Of a DNA stretch of 58,196 nt, positions 15,013 through 24,050 are shown in pieces. The position numbers and the translations under genes are program-made. How positions within the stretch are numbered: the stretch's first letter is position 1; each line of letters begins with the position of its first letter. The notes beneath the pieces are model-generated. The model saw only the letters and a program-made list of their open reading frames with translations. It did no database searches and was not told where the DNA came from. Source of the DNA: Elusimicrobiota bacterium (GTDB taxonomy: Bacteria > Elusimicrobiota > Elusimicrobia > UBA1565); NCBI GenBank assembly GCA_016218495.1, contig JACRDU010000046.1, forward strand, positions 1 through 58,196, read 5' to 3'.

Positions 15013-16422
15013 TCAGATTTCCGAATCCTGCTCGTCCATCACCACGACGGGGTCCGGGAACGGCTGGCGGATGAAGGTCCAGTAGTGCAGGTGATGGACG
15101 CGGTCGATCATGTAATAGGCGGCAAGGCCCATGGCCGCCATGCAGGCCAGGCCGTAGCCGTAGCCGAAGGCCGGCAGGCCGTACTGGACGCTGAGGTTGG
15201 TCAGGACGGCGTTGAGCAGGCAGAAGAGGGCCGTGACCTTCAGGGCCTCGGGCTGGTGGTCGAAATAGAGCAGGATGTTCTGCAGGATGAGCGCCCCCGC
15301 CTGGCAGAACGCGGCGAACAGGCCCAGGCGCAGCACGCTCATCTGCAGCGGGTCCATCCGGACCAAAGTGACGATCCAGGGAACCAGGATGAGCATCGCC
15401 ACGCTGCACATCCCCTGCACGGTCACGACGCGCGAGAGGTTGTAGTTGAGCGAGCGCACGATGCCCTGGCGGCGGCGCTCCAGGACCGCGAGGCCCTCCT
15501 GGTCTTGGATGGCGGAGTAGTAATCGTGGTATTTGAAGAAGAAGTCGGTCTCGATGAGCAGGAAGAAGTAGACCAGCGAGGGGATGATGCTCAGATAGGC
15601 GAAGAACATCGGGGAGTCGTAGATCGGGCAGTAGCGCAGCCGCCCGTCGAGCCAGTCGCCCTCGGGGGAGGCCCAGAAGATGAACTTGTCCACCCAGATG
15701 CCCAGGTTGTAGAAGAATCCGATGCCGGCCAGACGCGGGTAGAGCTTGAAGTAGCGCAGCCAGTTGTGGTCGCGGGGCTCCCAGTAGCCGAACTCCTTGA
15801 GGAGGGTCGCCACCAGGCTCAGGAACACCACCGCCTGGCCCAGCACGAAGCCCAGGAAATAGCCCGGCAGCGACATCTGCCTGCCGAAGAACCAGGAGGC
15901 GAACAGGCTGACCAACAGCCCCCACAGGAAGGCCTTGCTGACGGCCCAGTAGTCGTGGGCGGCCGACAGGAACACCATCGCCAGCCAGATGCCCACGGCC
16001 AGGGCGTAGAGGCAGAAGGCCGCCAAGCGCATCTCCCAGCCCACGCTCAGCCCGCTGAAGTACCAGAACACCCACGGGCCCCAGACCAGGAGGTTCAGCG
16101 TGAAGGCGGAGAAGAACGAGGCGCTGAAGCTCGTGACATGGCCCCGGTAGTACTCGTCGGCCACATAGCGGGTCAGGACCAGGTAGGAGGGGCCCACGGT
16201 GATGAGGGAGAAGGCGAAGCAATAGGTGATGAGGCTCTGGAGGTAGGCGACCCCCAGCTCGGTGAGGTTGTTGCGGGAGACGACCTGGATGAAGATGACG
16301 AGCAGGACCGTTATGAGGAACGGCCCGGCCGTGATGAGGGTCGAGAAGCCGAACGCCTTCACCGAGCTGGTGTAGTCGTCGCCCGTGAGGAGCTTCTGGA
16401 GCTTGAATCCGATTCCGGCCAT
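15013..16422 (-). CDS. pelG: PelG, Pel polysaccharide membrane transporter
   Basis: The 469-residue polytopic protein has about 12 hydrophobic segments. Its N-terminus MAGIGFKLQKLLTGDDYTSS is characteristic of PelG, as are the internal signature segments GIWVDKFIFWAS and LIETDFFFKYHDYY. PelG belongs to the MOP/flippase group and is thought to work with PelD, PelE and PelF in moving nascent Pel across the inner membrane. Its length fits the family (about 456 in Pseudomonas). Its ATG overlaps the pelF stop by one base (TAATG). It is the last gene of the operon. I see no obvious terminator before the convergent kinase gene. Confidence 0.93.
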   Translation of the reverse strand: MAGIGFKLQKLLTGDDYTSSVKAFGFSTLITAGPFLITVLLVIFIQVVSRNNLTELGVAYLQSLITYCFAFSLITVGPSYLVLTRYVADEYYRGHVTSFSASFFSAFTLNLLVWGPWVFWYFSGLSVGWEMRLAAFCLYALAVGIWLAMVFLSAAHDYWAVSKAFLWGLLVSLFASWFFGRQMSLPGYFLGFVLGQAVVFLSLVATLLKEFGYWEPRDHNWLRYFKLYPRLAGIGFFYNLGIWVDKFIFWASPEGDWLDGRLRYCPIYDSPMFFAYLSIIPSLVYFFLLIETDFFFKYHDYYSAIQDQEGLAVLERRRQGIVRSLNYNLSRVVTVQGMCSVAMLILVPWIVTLVRMDPLQMSVLRLGLFAAFCQAGALILQNILLYFDHQPEALKVTALFCLLNAVLTNLSVQYGLPAFGYGYGLACMAAMGLAAYYMIDRVHHLHYWTFIRQPFPDPVVVMDEQDSEI

Positions 16423-17894
16423 TAGCGCATCATGTGTTCGTAGAGGTTCAGGTAGCGGCTGATGAGGTCGTCCTGGTCGTAGAAGCGGCTGGTGCGCGCC
16501 CGGCCGGCTTCCGACATGGCGTTCCAAAGCCCCGGCTCGGAGAGCAGGCGCAGGACGGCATGCGCCGTGTCCTCCGGGGCGGAGACGCCCGTGAGCAGGC
16601 CGCTGGGGCCTATCTCCTTGTCCTCCGGGGCGCGGCCCTCCAGCATCTCGCGGCAGGCCCCGACGTCGGTGGCGACGACGGGGAGGCCGATGGCGTTGGC
16701 CTCCAGGATGACGTAGGGCTGGGCCTCCGAGAGGCTGGTGAGGACCACCAGGTCGATGTCGGGATAGTGCTTGCGCATCTCCACCTTGCCGAGGAAGCGG
16801 ACCACGTCCGTCACCCCGAGCGCCTTGACCAGCTCGCGGCACTCCGCGGTGTAATCGGGCTCCTCGTCGGTCGGCCCGACGACCAGGAACTCCGTGCCCG
16901 GGCGCTTGGACGACACGATCCTGGCGGCGTGGATGAAGGTCTTGACGTCCTTGATGGGGACCACCCGGCCGATGAACGCCACGGTCTTGCGCTCCGAGCC
17001 CTGGGGCTTGAGGGGGATGTCGCGGTAATGCGGGAGGTCGATGCCGTTGGGGATGATGGCTATCTTCTCCGGCGGGGCTCCGGCCAGGATCTGCTTGGTC
17101 CGGTTCCCGTCGTAGAGGGTCAATATCCTGTCCGCGCTCTGGTAGGTCAGGCGTCCCATCACGTCGAAGAAGCCCAGCCAGAAGCGCTTGAAGAAGGAGA
17201 GCTCGCGCTGGACGCGGAAGCGCTCGCGCTGCGGGCTGTAGATCCACGTGGACTGGGAGATCTCGAGCAGGCGCTCGTGCGTGTAGACCCCGTGCTCGGT
17301 CAGGAGCATCCCGGAGTCCATCGTCCGCCGCGCCACGGCGGCCAGGACCCCGGCGTAGCCTGTGGAGACGGTATGGTAGAGGCGCGCCTTGGGAATCGGG
17401 CACTGCAGAGTCTTGAGCAGCGGCAGGTAGATGGAGCGCCAGGTCCAGAAGAAATCGAGGAAGGAGACGCCTTCCCCGTGGCGCTCGTAGGCCCGGGTCA
17501 GGACCTCCCAGGCTTCCGGCGAGCGGAAGAGGTCCGAGAAGCTGAGCACCGGGCCCGCTCCGCGCAGCAGCGGCAGCATCTCGGTGAAGGCCTCCATGCG
17601 ACCCGCGAAGAGCTCCTCCTGGAGCGCTTCAAGGCGGGCGATAGCCTGGCGGCGCCAGCGCCGGGGCGACAGGCCGGGGTCGGCGATGCGCTCGTGGAGG
17701 TAGAGGTCCTGGATGTTGACGACGTTCGACGGCAGCTTGTACTTGTATTCCCTGCGCGGGTTGGGGAACGGGGAGATATGGACGACGGAAAAACGGACGT
17801 CGGACATCGCGGTGACGAGCTGGTGGATCCAGGTCGAGACGCCGCCCGATACGAACGGGTAGGTCCCCTCCAGGATGAGGCAGATGTCGCTCAC
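16422..17894 (-). CDS. pelF: PelF, Pel glycosyltransferase (GT4 family)
   Basis: The protein has 490 residues. The N-terminal half (LEGTYPFVSGGVSTWIHQL, SPFPNPRREYKYKLP) is the PelF-specific domain. The C-terminal half is a GT-B nucleotide-sugar domain with FIGRVVPIKDVKTFI and the E-x7-E retaining-GT motif at E390 and E398. In Pseudomonas, PelF is the cytosolic UDP-dependent polymerase that builds the GalNAc/GlcNAc Pel polymer. Its length is close to the family norm (507). The ATG overlaps the stop of the HEAT-repeat gene (ATGA). Confidence 0.95.
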   Translation of the reverse strand: MSDICLILEGTYPFVSGGVSTWIHQLVTAMSDVRFSVVHISPFPNPRREYKYKLPSNVVNIQDLYLHERIADPGLSPRRWRRQAIARLEALQEELFAGRMEAFTEMLPLLRGAGPVLSFSDLFRSPEAWEVLTRAYERHGEGVSFLDFFWTWRSIYLPLLKTLQCPIPKARLYHTVSTGYAGVLAAVARRTMDSGMLLTEHGVYTHERLLEISQSTWIYSPQRERFRVQRELSFFKRFWLGFFDVMGRLTYQSADRILTLYDGNRTKQILAGAPPEKIAIIPNGIDLPHYRDIPLKPQGSERKTVAFIGRVVPIKDVKTFIHAARIVSSKRPGTEFLVVGPTDEEPDYTAECRELVKALGVTDVVRFLGKVEMRKHYPDIDLVVLTSLSEAQPYVILEANAIGLPVVATDVGACREMLEGRAPEDKEIGPSGLLTGVSAPEDTAHAVLRLLSEPGLWNAMSEAGRARTSRFYDQDDLISRYLNLYEHMMR

Positions 17895-19846
17895 CCGGCC
17901 GCTCCGGTCAAGAGCTCCCTGAGGCGCGCGGCGCCCAGGGCCAGGGCCCCTTCGTGGTCTTCCCGCAGCAGCGCGGCCGCCAGGCTCTCGGCGGCCGCGG
18001 GGGTCTGCTCGGCGGCCATCAGCTCATAGAAGAGCGGGCGCGTCTCGGCGGGCTCCTCCGCGAGGCGCGCGCGGAGGAATTCGAGCGGGAGCGGAGGGAA
18101 ACGCCGCTTCATGGACCGCATCGACGAGTTGAGGAGGCGCACCAGGAGCCGCCGGCGCTCCGCGGTCTCCAGCCTCTCCCATAGGTCCTGGAAGGTCAGC
18201 GCCCCGTAGGCCAGGAGATGCACGCAGACGGCGATATAGGTCTCGGGATGGCGCTCGAGCAGCAAGAGCGGGTCCGCGCGCAGCAGGTTCAGCAGCGGCT
18301 CGACGCGCGAGACGTCCCAGCTCTGGTGGGTGAGCAGGCGCACGGCGTGCCCGAGGAGGCTGGCCCTCTCGGGATGGGCCACCAGCGCCTTGGCCAGGGG
18401 GATGGGGTCGCGGCCCAGGCCCAGCGAAATCTGCTTGGAGATGGTGTTGACGACCTCGGGGTCCGGCTCCTTGTACAGGACGTCGAGCAGGGCCCGGATC
18501 TTGCCGGCCAGCGGATACCAGCCGAGGATCTGCAGGGCGAGGTAGCGGATGTTGATGACTTCGCTGGAGAGGGCCTCGAGGAGGAACGGGAGGAGGTCGT
18601 CCTTGATGGCCTCGTCGGGGCCGCGCTTCGCCCAGTGCGCGAAGAGGGCCTGGCGGACGGTGGGGGAGAGGCCCCCGTCCCTGACCAGGGATATGAGCGC
18701 CGGCCCCGCGCCCGCGCCGCGCATCCGGGCCAGGGCCCCGGCGGCGGAATATGCGACGAGCGGGCTGCGCTTCACGGCGTCGCGCAGCAGGCCGGCGGCA
18801 TCGGCCCCTTCCAGCAGGCGCAGGACCTCGACCAGGTCGACGGCTCCCATGTCGTCGGCCTTGTGCCAGAGCCTCAGGATGGCGCCGCGCACCACGGGGT
18901 CCTCGCCCAGGAAATCGGCCAGGAAGGTCGCAGCCTGCCGGCGGGTGTCCGGCTCGGGGTCCTCGAGCAGCGGCAGGAGGCCGGCGCGCAGGACCTTGGG
19001 GGGAAAAGAGCGCAGGGCGACCTCGCAGGCCAGCTTGAGCCCGGGGGTCGCCGAGTCGGAGGCGAGCAGGGTCAGCGGCCGGACCCACCCCGGAGAGGGG
19101 AAGGACGCCAAGGCGCGGATGGCGCGGTCCCGGGCGCTCTCGGGCTCTTTCTCGTCGAGGGCCTGGTCGAGCAGGAGCTGGGCCACCCGGCGCGACGGGA
19201 ACATGCGCAGCGCCTCGAGCGCGGCGCGCCGGACCCTCTCGGAGTCGTCGCGGGTGAGGCGGACGAAGAAACCGACGTCGAGGGCGCGGGTCCGGACCTG
19301 GAGGTCTGCCAGCACCGAGACGGCCCGGTGGCGGACTTCCTCGTCGGGGGAGGCCGTCAGCGGGACCAAGATCGCGGCCGAGCGCCGGTCCGGCAGGTAG
19401 CGCAGGCCCTCGATCATCTCGAGCCGCACGCCTTCCTCCCGCTCCGGGAGCTCCCGGATGATGAGCGGGAGAATGTCCATGAAGCCGGCCCGGGAGAGCG
19501 TCCTGACCGCGAAGCGGCAGGCACGGGAGTCTTTGGAGAGCACGAGCTGTTTGAGGTGGCGGGCCTTGCCCGGGTAATGGTTGCGCTTGTAGGCGTCCAT
19601 CGCCGCCCGGGAGACGACCTCGTTGCCCCGCTCGATGAGGCGCAGGATGGGCAGGACGGCCTTCTTCTCGGGGAGCTCTTCGAGGTACTGCAGGATGATG
19701 AGGGGGATGAGCGGGTCGTCTGTGGCATAGAGCTCGGCGAGCGATTCGCGGTCGCCTTGCTCCATGGAGTTGTAGAGGCGCATGAAGGTGTCGTAGCGCT
19801 CGAGCTCGGACATGAACGCGAAGTCGGAGAGGGTGACCCTAGGCAT
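17891..19846 (-). CDS. HEAT-repeat protein inserted in the pel operon
   Basis: The 651-residue soluble protein consists almost entirely of helical repeats of 30-40 residues (for example DEEVRHRAVSVLADLQ, DSERVRRAALEALRMF, DPEPDTRRQAATFLADF), matching the HEAT/PBS-lyase class. There is no signal peptide, so it is probably cytoplasmic. It is not one of the canonical Pel proteins. Its start overlaps the pelE-like stop by 8 bases and its stop overlaps the pelF start (ATGA). It is therefore made in step with PelE and PelF and may be a scaffold for the cytosolic face of the synthase. Function is inferred only from position and fold. Confidence 0.85.
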   Translation of the reverse strand: MPRVTLSDFAFMSELERYDTFMRLYNSMEQGDRESLAELYATDDPLIPLIILQYLEELPEKKAVLPILRLIERGNEVVSRAAMDAYKRNHYPGKARHLKQLVLSKDSRACRFAVRTLSRAGFMDILPLIIRELPEREEGVRLEMIEGLRYLPDRRSAAILVPLTASPDEEVRHRAVSVLADLQVRTRALDVGFFVRLTRDDSERVRRAALEALRMFPSRRVAQLLLDQALDEKEPESARDRAIRALASFPSPGWVRPLTLLASDSATPGLKLACEVALRSFPPKVLRAGLLPLLEDPEPDTRRQAATFLADFLGEDPVVRGAILRLWHKADDMGAVDLVEVLRLLEGADAAGLLRDAVKRSPLVAYSAAGALARMRGAGAGPALISLVRDGGLSPTVRQALFAHWAKRGPDEAIKDDLLPFLLEALSSEVINIRYLALQILGWYPLAGKIRALLDVLYKEPDPEVVNTISKQISLGLGRDPIPLAKALVAHPERASLLGHAVRLLTHQSWDVSRVEPLLNLLRADPLLLLERHPETYIAVCVHLLAYGALTFQDLWERLETAERRRLLVRLLNSSMRSMKRRFPPLPLEFLRARLAEEPAETRPLFYELMAAEQTPAAAESLAAALLREDHEGALALGAARLRELLTGAAG

Positions 19847-20873
19847 GGGTCCACCACAGGACGGCCGAGCGCCATTCCGGGTCGCTCCCCGCTTCGGCCA
19901 GGAGAGGCTCCTTGTCCTCGAGCAGGAGCCGGCGCACCTCGGCGTGGCGTCCCAGCCGGAAGCAGAGCTCGGCGCGTTCGCGGACCCAGCGCAGGCGCTT
20001 GCCGGGGTCCAGGCGTTCGAGCCGGTCCAAGGCGCTGAACGACGAGGCCGGGTCGAGCTCCCTTTCGACGAGGAACGCCAGACGGGCCGCGGCCGGGTCG
20101 CGCTCCGCCGAGGCCTGCAGGGCCTTGCGGCTCACGAGCAGGAGGCCCTCCCTGGCGGAGGCGTCGAGCATCCCGGAGACCGCGTATTCGTAGCGCACCC
20201 GCTGAAGGGCGAGCTGGAGCTCGGGGTCTCCGGGCTTGGCGAGGACTTCCCGGGAGGAGGCCTGGATGGCGGCGTCGAAATCGTGGTTCAGCCTGGTGAT
20301 GGCGGTGGTGGCGAAGAAGCGCACCTCGGGGTCGGGGTCGGTCCGGGCGCGCAGGATCCAGCCGACGGAGTCGACGCTTCGAATCCGCGCCAGCGTCTCG
20401 ATGGCTCCGCGCTTGAGGGCGGGGTCGGCGCTGAGCAGGGCGTCGGCCGCGGGCAGGACGTCCAAGGCGTCGGCCAGCTCCTTGCGGATGGCTTCGGGGG
20501 TCCCCAGGGCCGCCAGCGGGTTGGCGTCGTCCGGAGCGTCGTCGTCGAAGCGGTAGGCGGATTTGGCCCGGACGGCCTCCCCGCGCGCCATGACCAGCCA
20601 ACCCGCCATGACCCAGCCCAGGCCCGGCATCAGCAGCGTCGCCAGGCCCAGTCCCTCTCCCCAATGGCGCGAGGGCAGGAACCAGCCCTTCTCCCGGGAC
20701 GGGGCGAAGAAGACCAGGGCGGCGCAGAGGATGTGCCCGAGCGGGACGGCCCAGCCGGGCAGACCCAGGTCGAAGCCGACGAGCAGCGCAAGGACGGGCA
20801 GCTCGCAGAGACCGGCCGCCGCCCAGAGCGCCGCGAAGCGCCTGTCAATGGACGTCTTGGCGGGCGTTGGCAA
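19839..20873 (-). CDS. pelE: PelE-like inner-membrane helical-repeat protein
   Basis: The 344-residue protein has two closely spaced hydrophobic segments (about residues 14-58), a third at about 78-93, and then a helical-repeat (TPR/HEAT-like) cytoplasmic domain. The size and plan match PelE (about 329 residues, transmembrane pair plus TPR), and it sits next to pelD as in known operons. The start is TTG at 20873, 26 bases inside pelD. It is supported by a strong GGAGGAG five bases upstream and by the lack of another ATG/GTG before the first membrane helix. PelE is an inner-membrane partner of PelD and PelG. The family match is by architecture, not by diagnostic residues. Confidence 0.65.
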   Translation of the reverse strand: MPTPAKTSIDRRFAALWAAAGLCELPVLALLVGFDLGLPGWAVPLGHILCAALVFFAPSREKGWFLPSRHWGEGLGLATLLMPGLGWVMAGWLVMARGEAVRAKSAYRFDDDAPDDANPLAALGTPEAIRKELADALDVLPAADALLSADPALKRGAIETLARIRSVDSVGWILRARTDPDPEVRFFATTAITRLNHDFDAAIQASSREVLAKPGDPELQLALQRVRYEYAVSGMLDASAREGLLLVSRKALQASAERDPAAARLAFLVERELDPASSFSALDRLERLDPGKRLRWVRERAELCFRLGRHAEVRRLLLEDKEPLLAEAGSDPEWRSAVLWWTHA

Positions 20874-22227
20874 CGATCTCCTCCGGGTTCTTCATGGTGT
20901 GGGCGAACGATCCGACCCCGTAGCGCGCTCCCTCGGGCAGGCCCAGCTTGACGGTGGACTGCGCGATGCGCATGCGGACCTCCTCGGCCCGCTCCCTGGT
21001 CGCCGTCATCAGGACGATCGCGAACGGGGCGGCGGGGTCTTCGGTCGAGGCGACGAGGTCCCCTTCCCGGACGGAATCCCGCAGGACGCTGCAGAGGGCC
21101 TGGAGATAGGCCTCGCGCCGGGTCTCAGGGACGTCCGGGGACGGCACGACGAGCAGGACGGAGAAGGGCAGGGCGTGGCGCACGCTGCGGCTGAACTCCT
21201 GCTTGAGGCGGCTCTTGAAGTAGCCTGCGCTGTGGGTGGCGAACCTCTCGTCGAGGATGGACCGGGCCCTCAGCTCTTCGACCTGCAGGCATTTGGCGTA
21301 GGCCTCCGAGCCCCAGTCGGCGAGCAGGGTCAGCAGGTTCAGGCTGGCGCTGTTGAAGCGCATGAAGGGCATGGCCTGCACGGCGAAGACGGCCACGGGG
21401 TCTCCGTCCGGCGAGAGCAGCGGGGCGGCCATGATGGCGTCTGCCTTATCCGGCAGCTCGACGCCTTCCCCTATCTCCCCGACCAGCCAGTCCTTGATGC
21501 TGGAAGGCTTCTTGTCCGCGGCCGCCCGGCCGACGATGCCTTGGCCGGCCTCGACGACGGCCGGATATTCGGCGTCATGCGCCCAGCCGATCCTGCGGCT
21601 CAGGACCCAGCGTCCCCCCTCGGGGAGGTACAGGGCGGTCTTGGTGGCCTGCAGCGCCCGGGTGAAGAAGTCGCTGACGGCCGCCATCAGCTCGGCGCGG
21701 TCCAGGGAGGCGAGCTGCCGCGAGCCGTGATAGAGGGTGACGACCGAAGACATCTGGCTCACGACCTGCTGCTCGATGGCGCGCATGGCCTTCTGCTGGA
21801 CCACGATCTGGCTCTGGAGCCCGCGGTTCCGGTCCGTCAGGTCGGCGCTGTCGTCGAGGAGCGTCTGGATGCGGTGGCGAAACGAGTCCGCCGCCGCGCC
21901 CACGGCCGCGCCGACCAGGACGAAGAGCCCTGGGGCGGCGTAGAAGTCGGCGTCCTCGAATCTGAAGGATTCCCCGGACCATTCCACTCCCAGGGCGTGC
22001 AGGCCCGCGGCGACCAGCCCTGAGGCCAGGCCGGCGCCCATCCCGTAGCGCAGGCCGAAGAGGAGCAGGCCCAGCCACAGCGGGCTCGGATTGACCGACA
22101 GGAAAGAGGGGTCGTCGGGCCGGAGGGCGCGCTGCAGGAGGATGAGGGCCAGGTAGAAGACGGGGACCTCGTACATCCAGGCGCGGCTCTGGGCCGGCCG
22201 CGGGACGGGCTGGTTCGTCTCGTTCAT
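20845..22227 (-). CDS. pelD: PelD, inner-membrane c-di-GMP receptor
   Basis: The 460-residue protein has four hydrophobic helices in residues 20-112, a linker helix, a GAF domain (about 165-310) and a degenerate GGDEF domain (about 335-455). The diguanylate cyclase signature is lost (TEDPAAPF stands where GGDEF would be), but the inhibitory-site motif RxxD is kept as R387-E-G-D390. PelD in Pseudomonas (455 residues) binds c-di-GMP through exactly such a site to switch Pel synthesis on. Polymer production here should therefore also depend on c-di-GMP. The ATG at 22227 overlaps the upstream stop (ATGA), which is why I prefer it to the ATG at 22245. Confidence 0.9.
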   Translation of the reverse strand: MNETNQPVPRPAQSRAWMYEVPVFYLALILLQRALRPDDPSFLSVNPSPLWLGLLLFGLRYGMGAGLASGLVAAGLHALGVEWSGESFRFEDADFYAAPGLFVLVGAAVGAAADSFRHRIQTLLDDSADLTDRNRGLQSQIVVQQKAMRAIEQQVVSQMSSVVTLYHGSRQLASLDRAELMAAVSDFFTRALQATKTALYLPEGGRWVLSRRIGWAHDAEYPAVVEAGQGIVGRAAADKKPSSIKDWLVGEIGEGVELPDKADAIMAAPLLSPDGDPVAVFAVQAMPFMRFNSASLNLLTLLADWGSEAYAKCLQVEELRARSILDERFATHSAGYFKSRLKQEFSRSVRHALPFSVLLVVPSPDVPETRREAYLQALCSVLRDSVREGDLVASTEDPAAPFAIVLMTATRERAEEVRMRIAQSTVKLGLPEGARYGVGSFAHTMKNPEEIVANARQDVH

Positions 22228-24050
22228 CGTGGTTCCCACCGCCATAGTATCTGGAGCTTCACCGATTGGCTGCGCCCGCCGACCCCCGAGGCGTCATCGA
22301 GGGAGAGGGACCAGCCGGCGTGGAGCTCGAGCGGGCCCGTCTCGTAGACCGTGTTGACCCCCAGCCCGACCAGGTCGAAGGACGTGAAGTTCCTGCGGTG
22401 CTCGGGGTCATGTCCGTTGAAGGCGTAGCCGTCGGCGCGCAGGCGGCCGGCGAGCCAGTTGCGTCCCGCGGAAAGGGTGCCATATTGGGCGCGCGCCCTG
22501 CGCTGGAGGGGGAGGGCGGCGAAGAACGACGAATCCCCGGAGGCGTCGACGGAGACGAAGCGCCAGGAGGCCGCGCCGTAGAACGGGCGGGTGAGCAGGG
22601 TGACGACTGCTTCGGGCGCCAGCAGGACCTGTTCGGCCTTGCCCCCCGCGCTGACGCTCAGGCGGTCCAGGCGGGCTTGGCCGCCCAGGCTCAAGCGGGG
22701 GAGGACCCGGGCGCGCGCGTCGAATCCGACCTGGTCGGCCTTGGCGCCGGCCGCGGCCGCCTCGGTGGAGTCGTTCCAGGCCCGGCGCAGGGCGGCCGCC
22801 GCCGAGGCTGAAACGGTGGAATCCGGCTTATAGGCCAAGGAGGCGCCCGGCGAGGCCGCGCTGAAGCCGGGCGCCGCGCGGAGGTCGAAGTCGAGCGTCC
22901 GGGTCCAATCCGGCGTCTCCCAGGAGAACGCGGCGGAGGCGCCCGTCTGGGCGCCCCGCGTCCCGCGGGATTTGACGCTCCAGGCCGAGCGGCCGGCGCT
23001 CAGCTCGAGCTTGAGGCCCTCTATGGGATAGCCGAAGTAAAGCAGCCCGGTGTCGAGGGAACGCACGCTCTTGGACTCCCTCCATCGCAGCGTGGGGCCG
23101 ATGTGGTGGTCGGACTTGCGCCGGACCTCGGCCAAGAGCTCGTCGGCCCAGCGCCGCTGCGCGGGACCTTCGCGCGCCGCCCTGAGGCGGCCGCGGGCGG
23201 GCCCCCAGCGGCGGGCCTTGACCTCCGCTTCGCCCAGGGAGAGCAGGAGCTGGCGCTCTTCAGGGAACTCCGCCACCGCCTCAGCGAGGAAGGCGCGGCG
23301 CTGGTCCTCGCGCCCCGTCTGCTTGAGGCGCTCGGCCTCGAGGCGCCGCCAGCGCAGGCGGCGGTCGGGCGCGCGTTCGCGCAGGAGGTCCAAGGGCTCG
23401 TCCGCCTGGGCATGGAGGTCGTGACGGTAGAGGGCGTCCACCCATTCGACCAGGGTCTCCGGCTGGTCCGGGGCATCGTCGAAGAGCCGGCCGAAGTCGT
23501 CGTTGAGGCGGTCGTCGAAGCCGAGCCGCGAGCGCAGCCGCAGGGCGGTCCTGCGCTGGGTGGTCGTCTTAGGGCTGACCAGCCCGTTGAGGGAGGCCTG
23601 TGCGAGCCGGCGTCCTTCGCCGGCGTCCCCCCGCGAGAACGCCAGCTCGGAGAGGAAGTAGGTGATGAGCGGGTCCGAGCTCCTGGCGCGGGCCCGCTCG
23701 AGGTCGCGCCTGGCGGCCGGGAGGTCGTCGGCGGCGAACTCCTCGAGGCCCAGCTGCATCAGGAGCCCGGCGTCCTCCCCCTTCCCGGCCAGGAGGTTCC
23801 GGTAGACCTCGGCGGCATCGGCGTGGCGGCCCTGGCTGGAACGCAGGCGGGCCAGGCGGGTCTGCCAGACGACCTTGTCGTCGTCGTCGCCGATGCGCCG
23901 GCCGATGAACTCCTCGGCTTCGGCATGGCGCCCTTCCTCGATGAGCAGGTCGGTCAGGAACAGGGCGCGGCGGCGCTCCTGGGGGGAGACGCCGGCCGGG
24001 GAGGCCGGGGCGGTCGAAACGGCCGCGGCCAGGAGCAGGGCCGTCATCAT
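22224..24050 (-). CDS. pelB: PelB C-terminal half: TPR plus outer-membrane beta-barrel
   Basis: The 608-residue protein has an N-terminal signal (MMTALLLAAAVSTAPASPA), TPR-like repeats to about residue 300, then alternating hydrophobic/polar strands rich in aromatic girdle residues to the C-terminus (WSLSLDDASG..., ending in VKLQILWRWEPR). This matches the C-terminal region of PelB, the outer-membrane export porin of the Pel system. In Pseudomonas PelB is a single protein of about 1190 residues. Here the TPR scaffold and the barrel are divided over two genes (478 + 608 residues). The ATG overlaps the upstream stop (ATGA). Confidence 0.78.
   Translation of the reverse strand: MMTALLLAAAVSTAPASPAGVSPQERRRALFLTDLLIEEGRHAEAEEFIGRRIGDDDDKVVWQTRLARLRSSQGRHADAAEVYRNLLAGKGEDAGLLMQLGLEEFAADDLPAARRDLERARARSSDPLITYFLSELAFSRGDAGEGRRLAQASLNGLVSPKTTTQRRTALRLRSRLGFDDRLNDDFGRLFDDAPDQPETLVEWVDALYRHDLHAQADEPLDLLRERAPDRRLRWRRLEAERLKQTGREDQRRAFLAEAVAEFPEERQLLLSLGEAEVKARRWGPARGRLRAAREGPAQRRWADELLAEVRRKSDHHIGPTLRWRESKSVRSLDTGLLYFGYPIEGLKLELSAGRSAWSVKSRGTRGAQTGASAAFSWETPDWTRTLDFDLRAAPGFSAASPGASLAYKPDSTVSASAAAALRRAWNDSTEAAAAGAKADQVGFDARARVLPRLSLGGQARLDRLSVSAGGKAEQVLLAPEAVVTLLTRPFYGAASWRFVSVDASGDSSFFAALPLQRRARAQYGTLSAGRNWLAGRLRADGYAFNGHDPEHRRNFTSFDLVGLGVNTVYETGPLELHAGWSLSLDDASGVGGRSQSVKLQILWRWEPR

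Noticed and set aside
15085-20038. Several long plus-strand open frames opposite the pel genes
   Set aside because: They mirror the pelG, pelF, HEAT and pelE frames, have charge-biased low-complexity sequence, and the minus-strand genes match known families.
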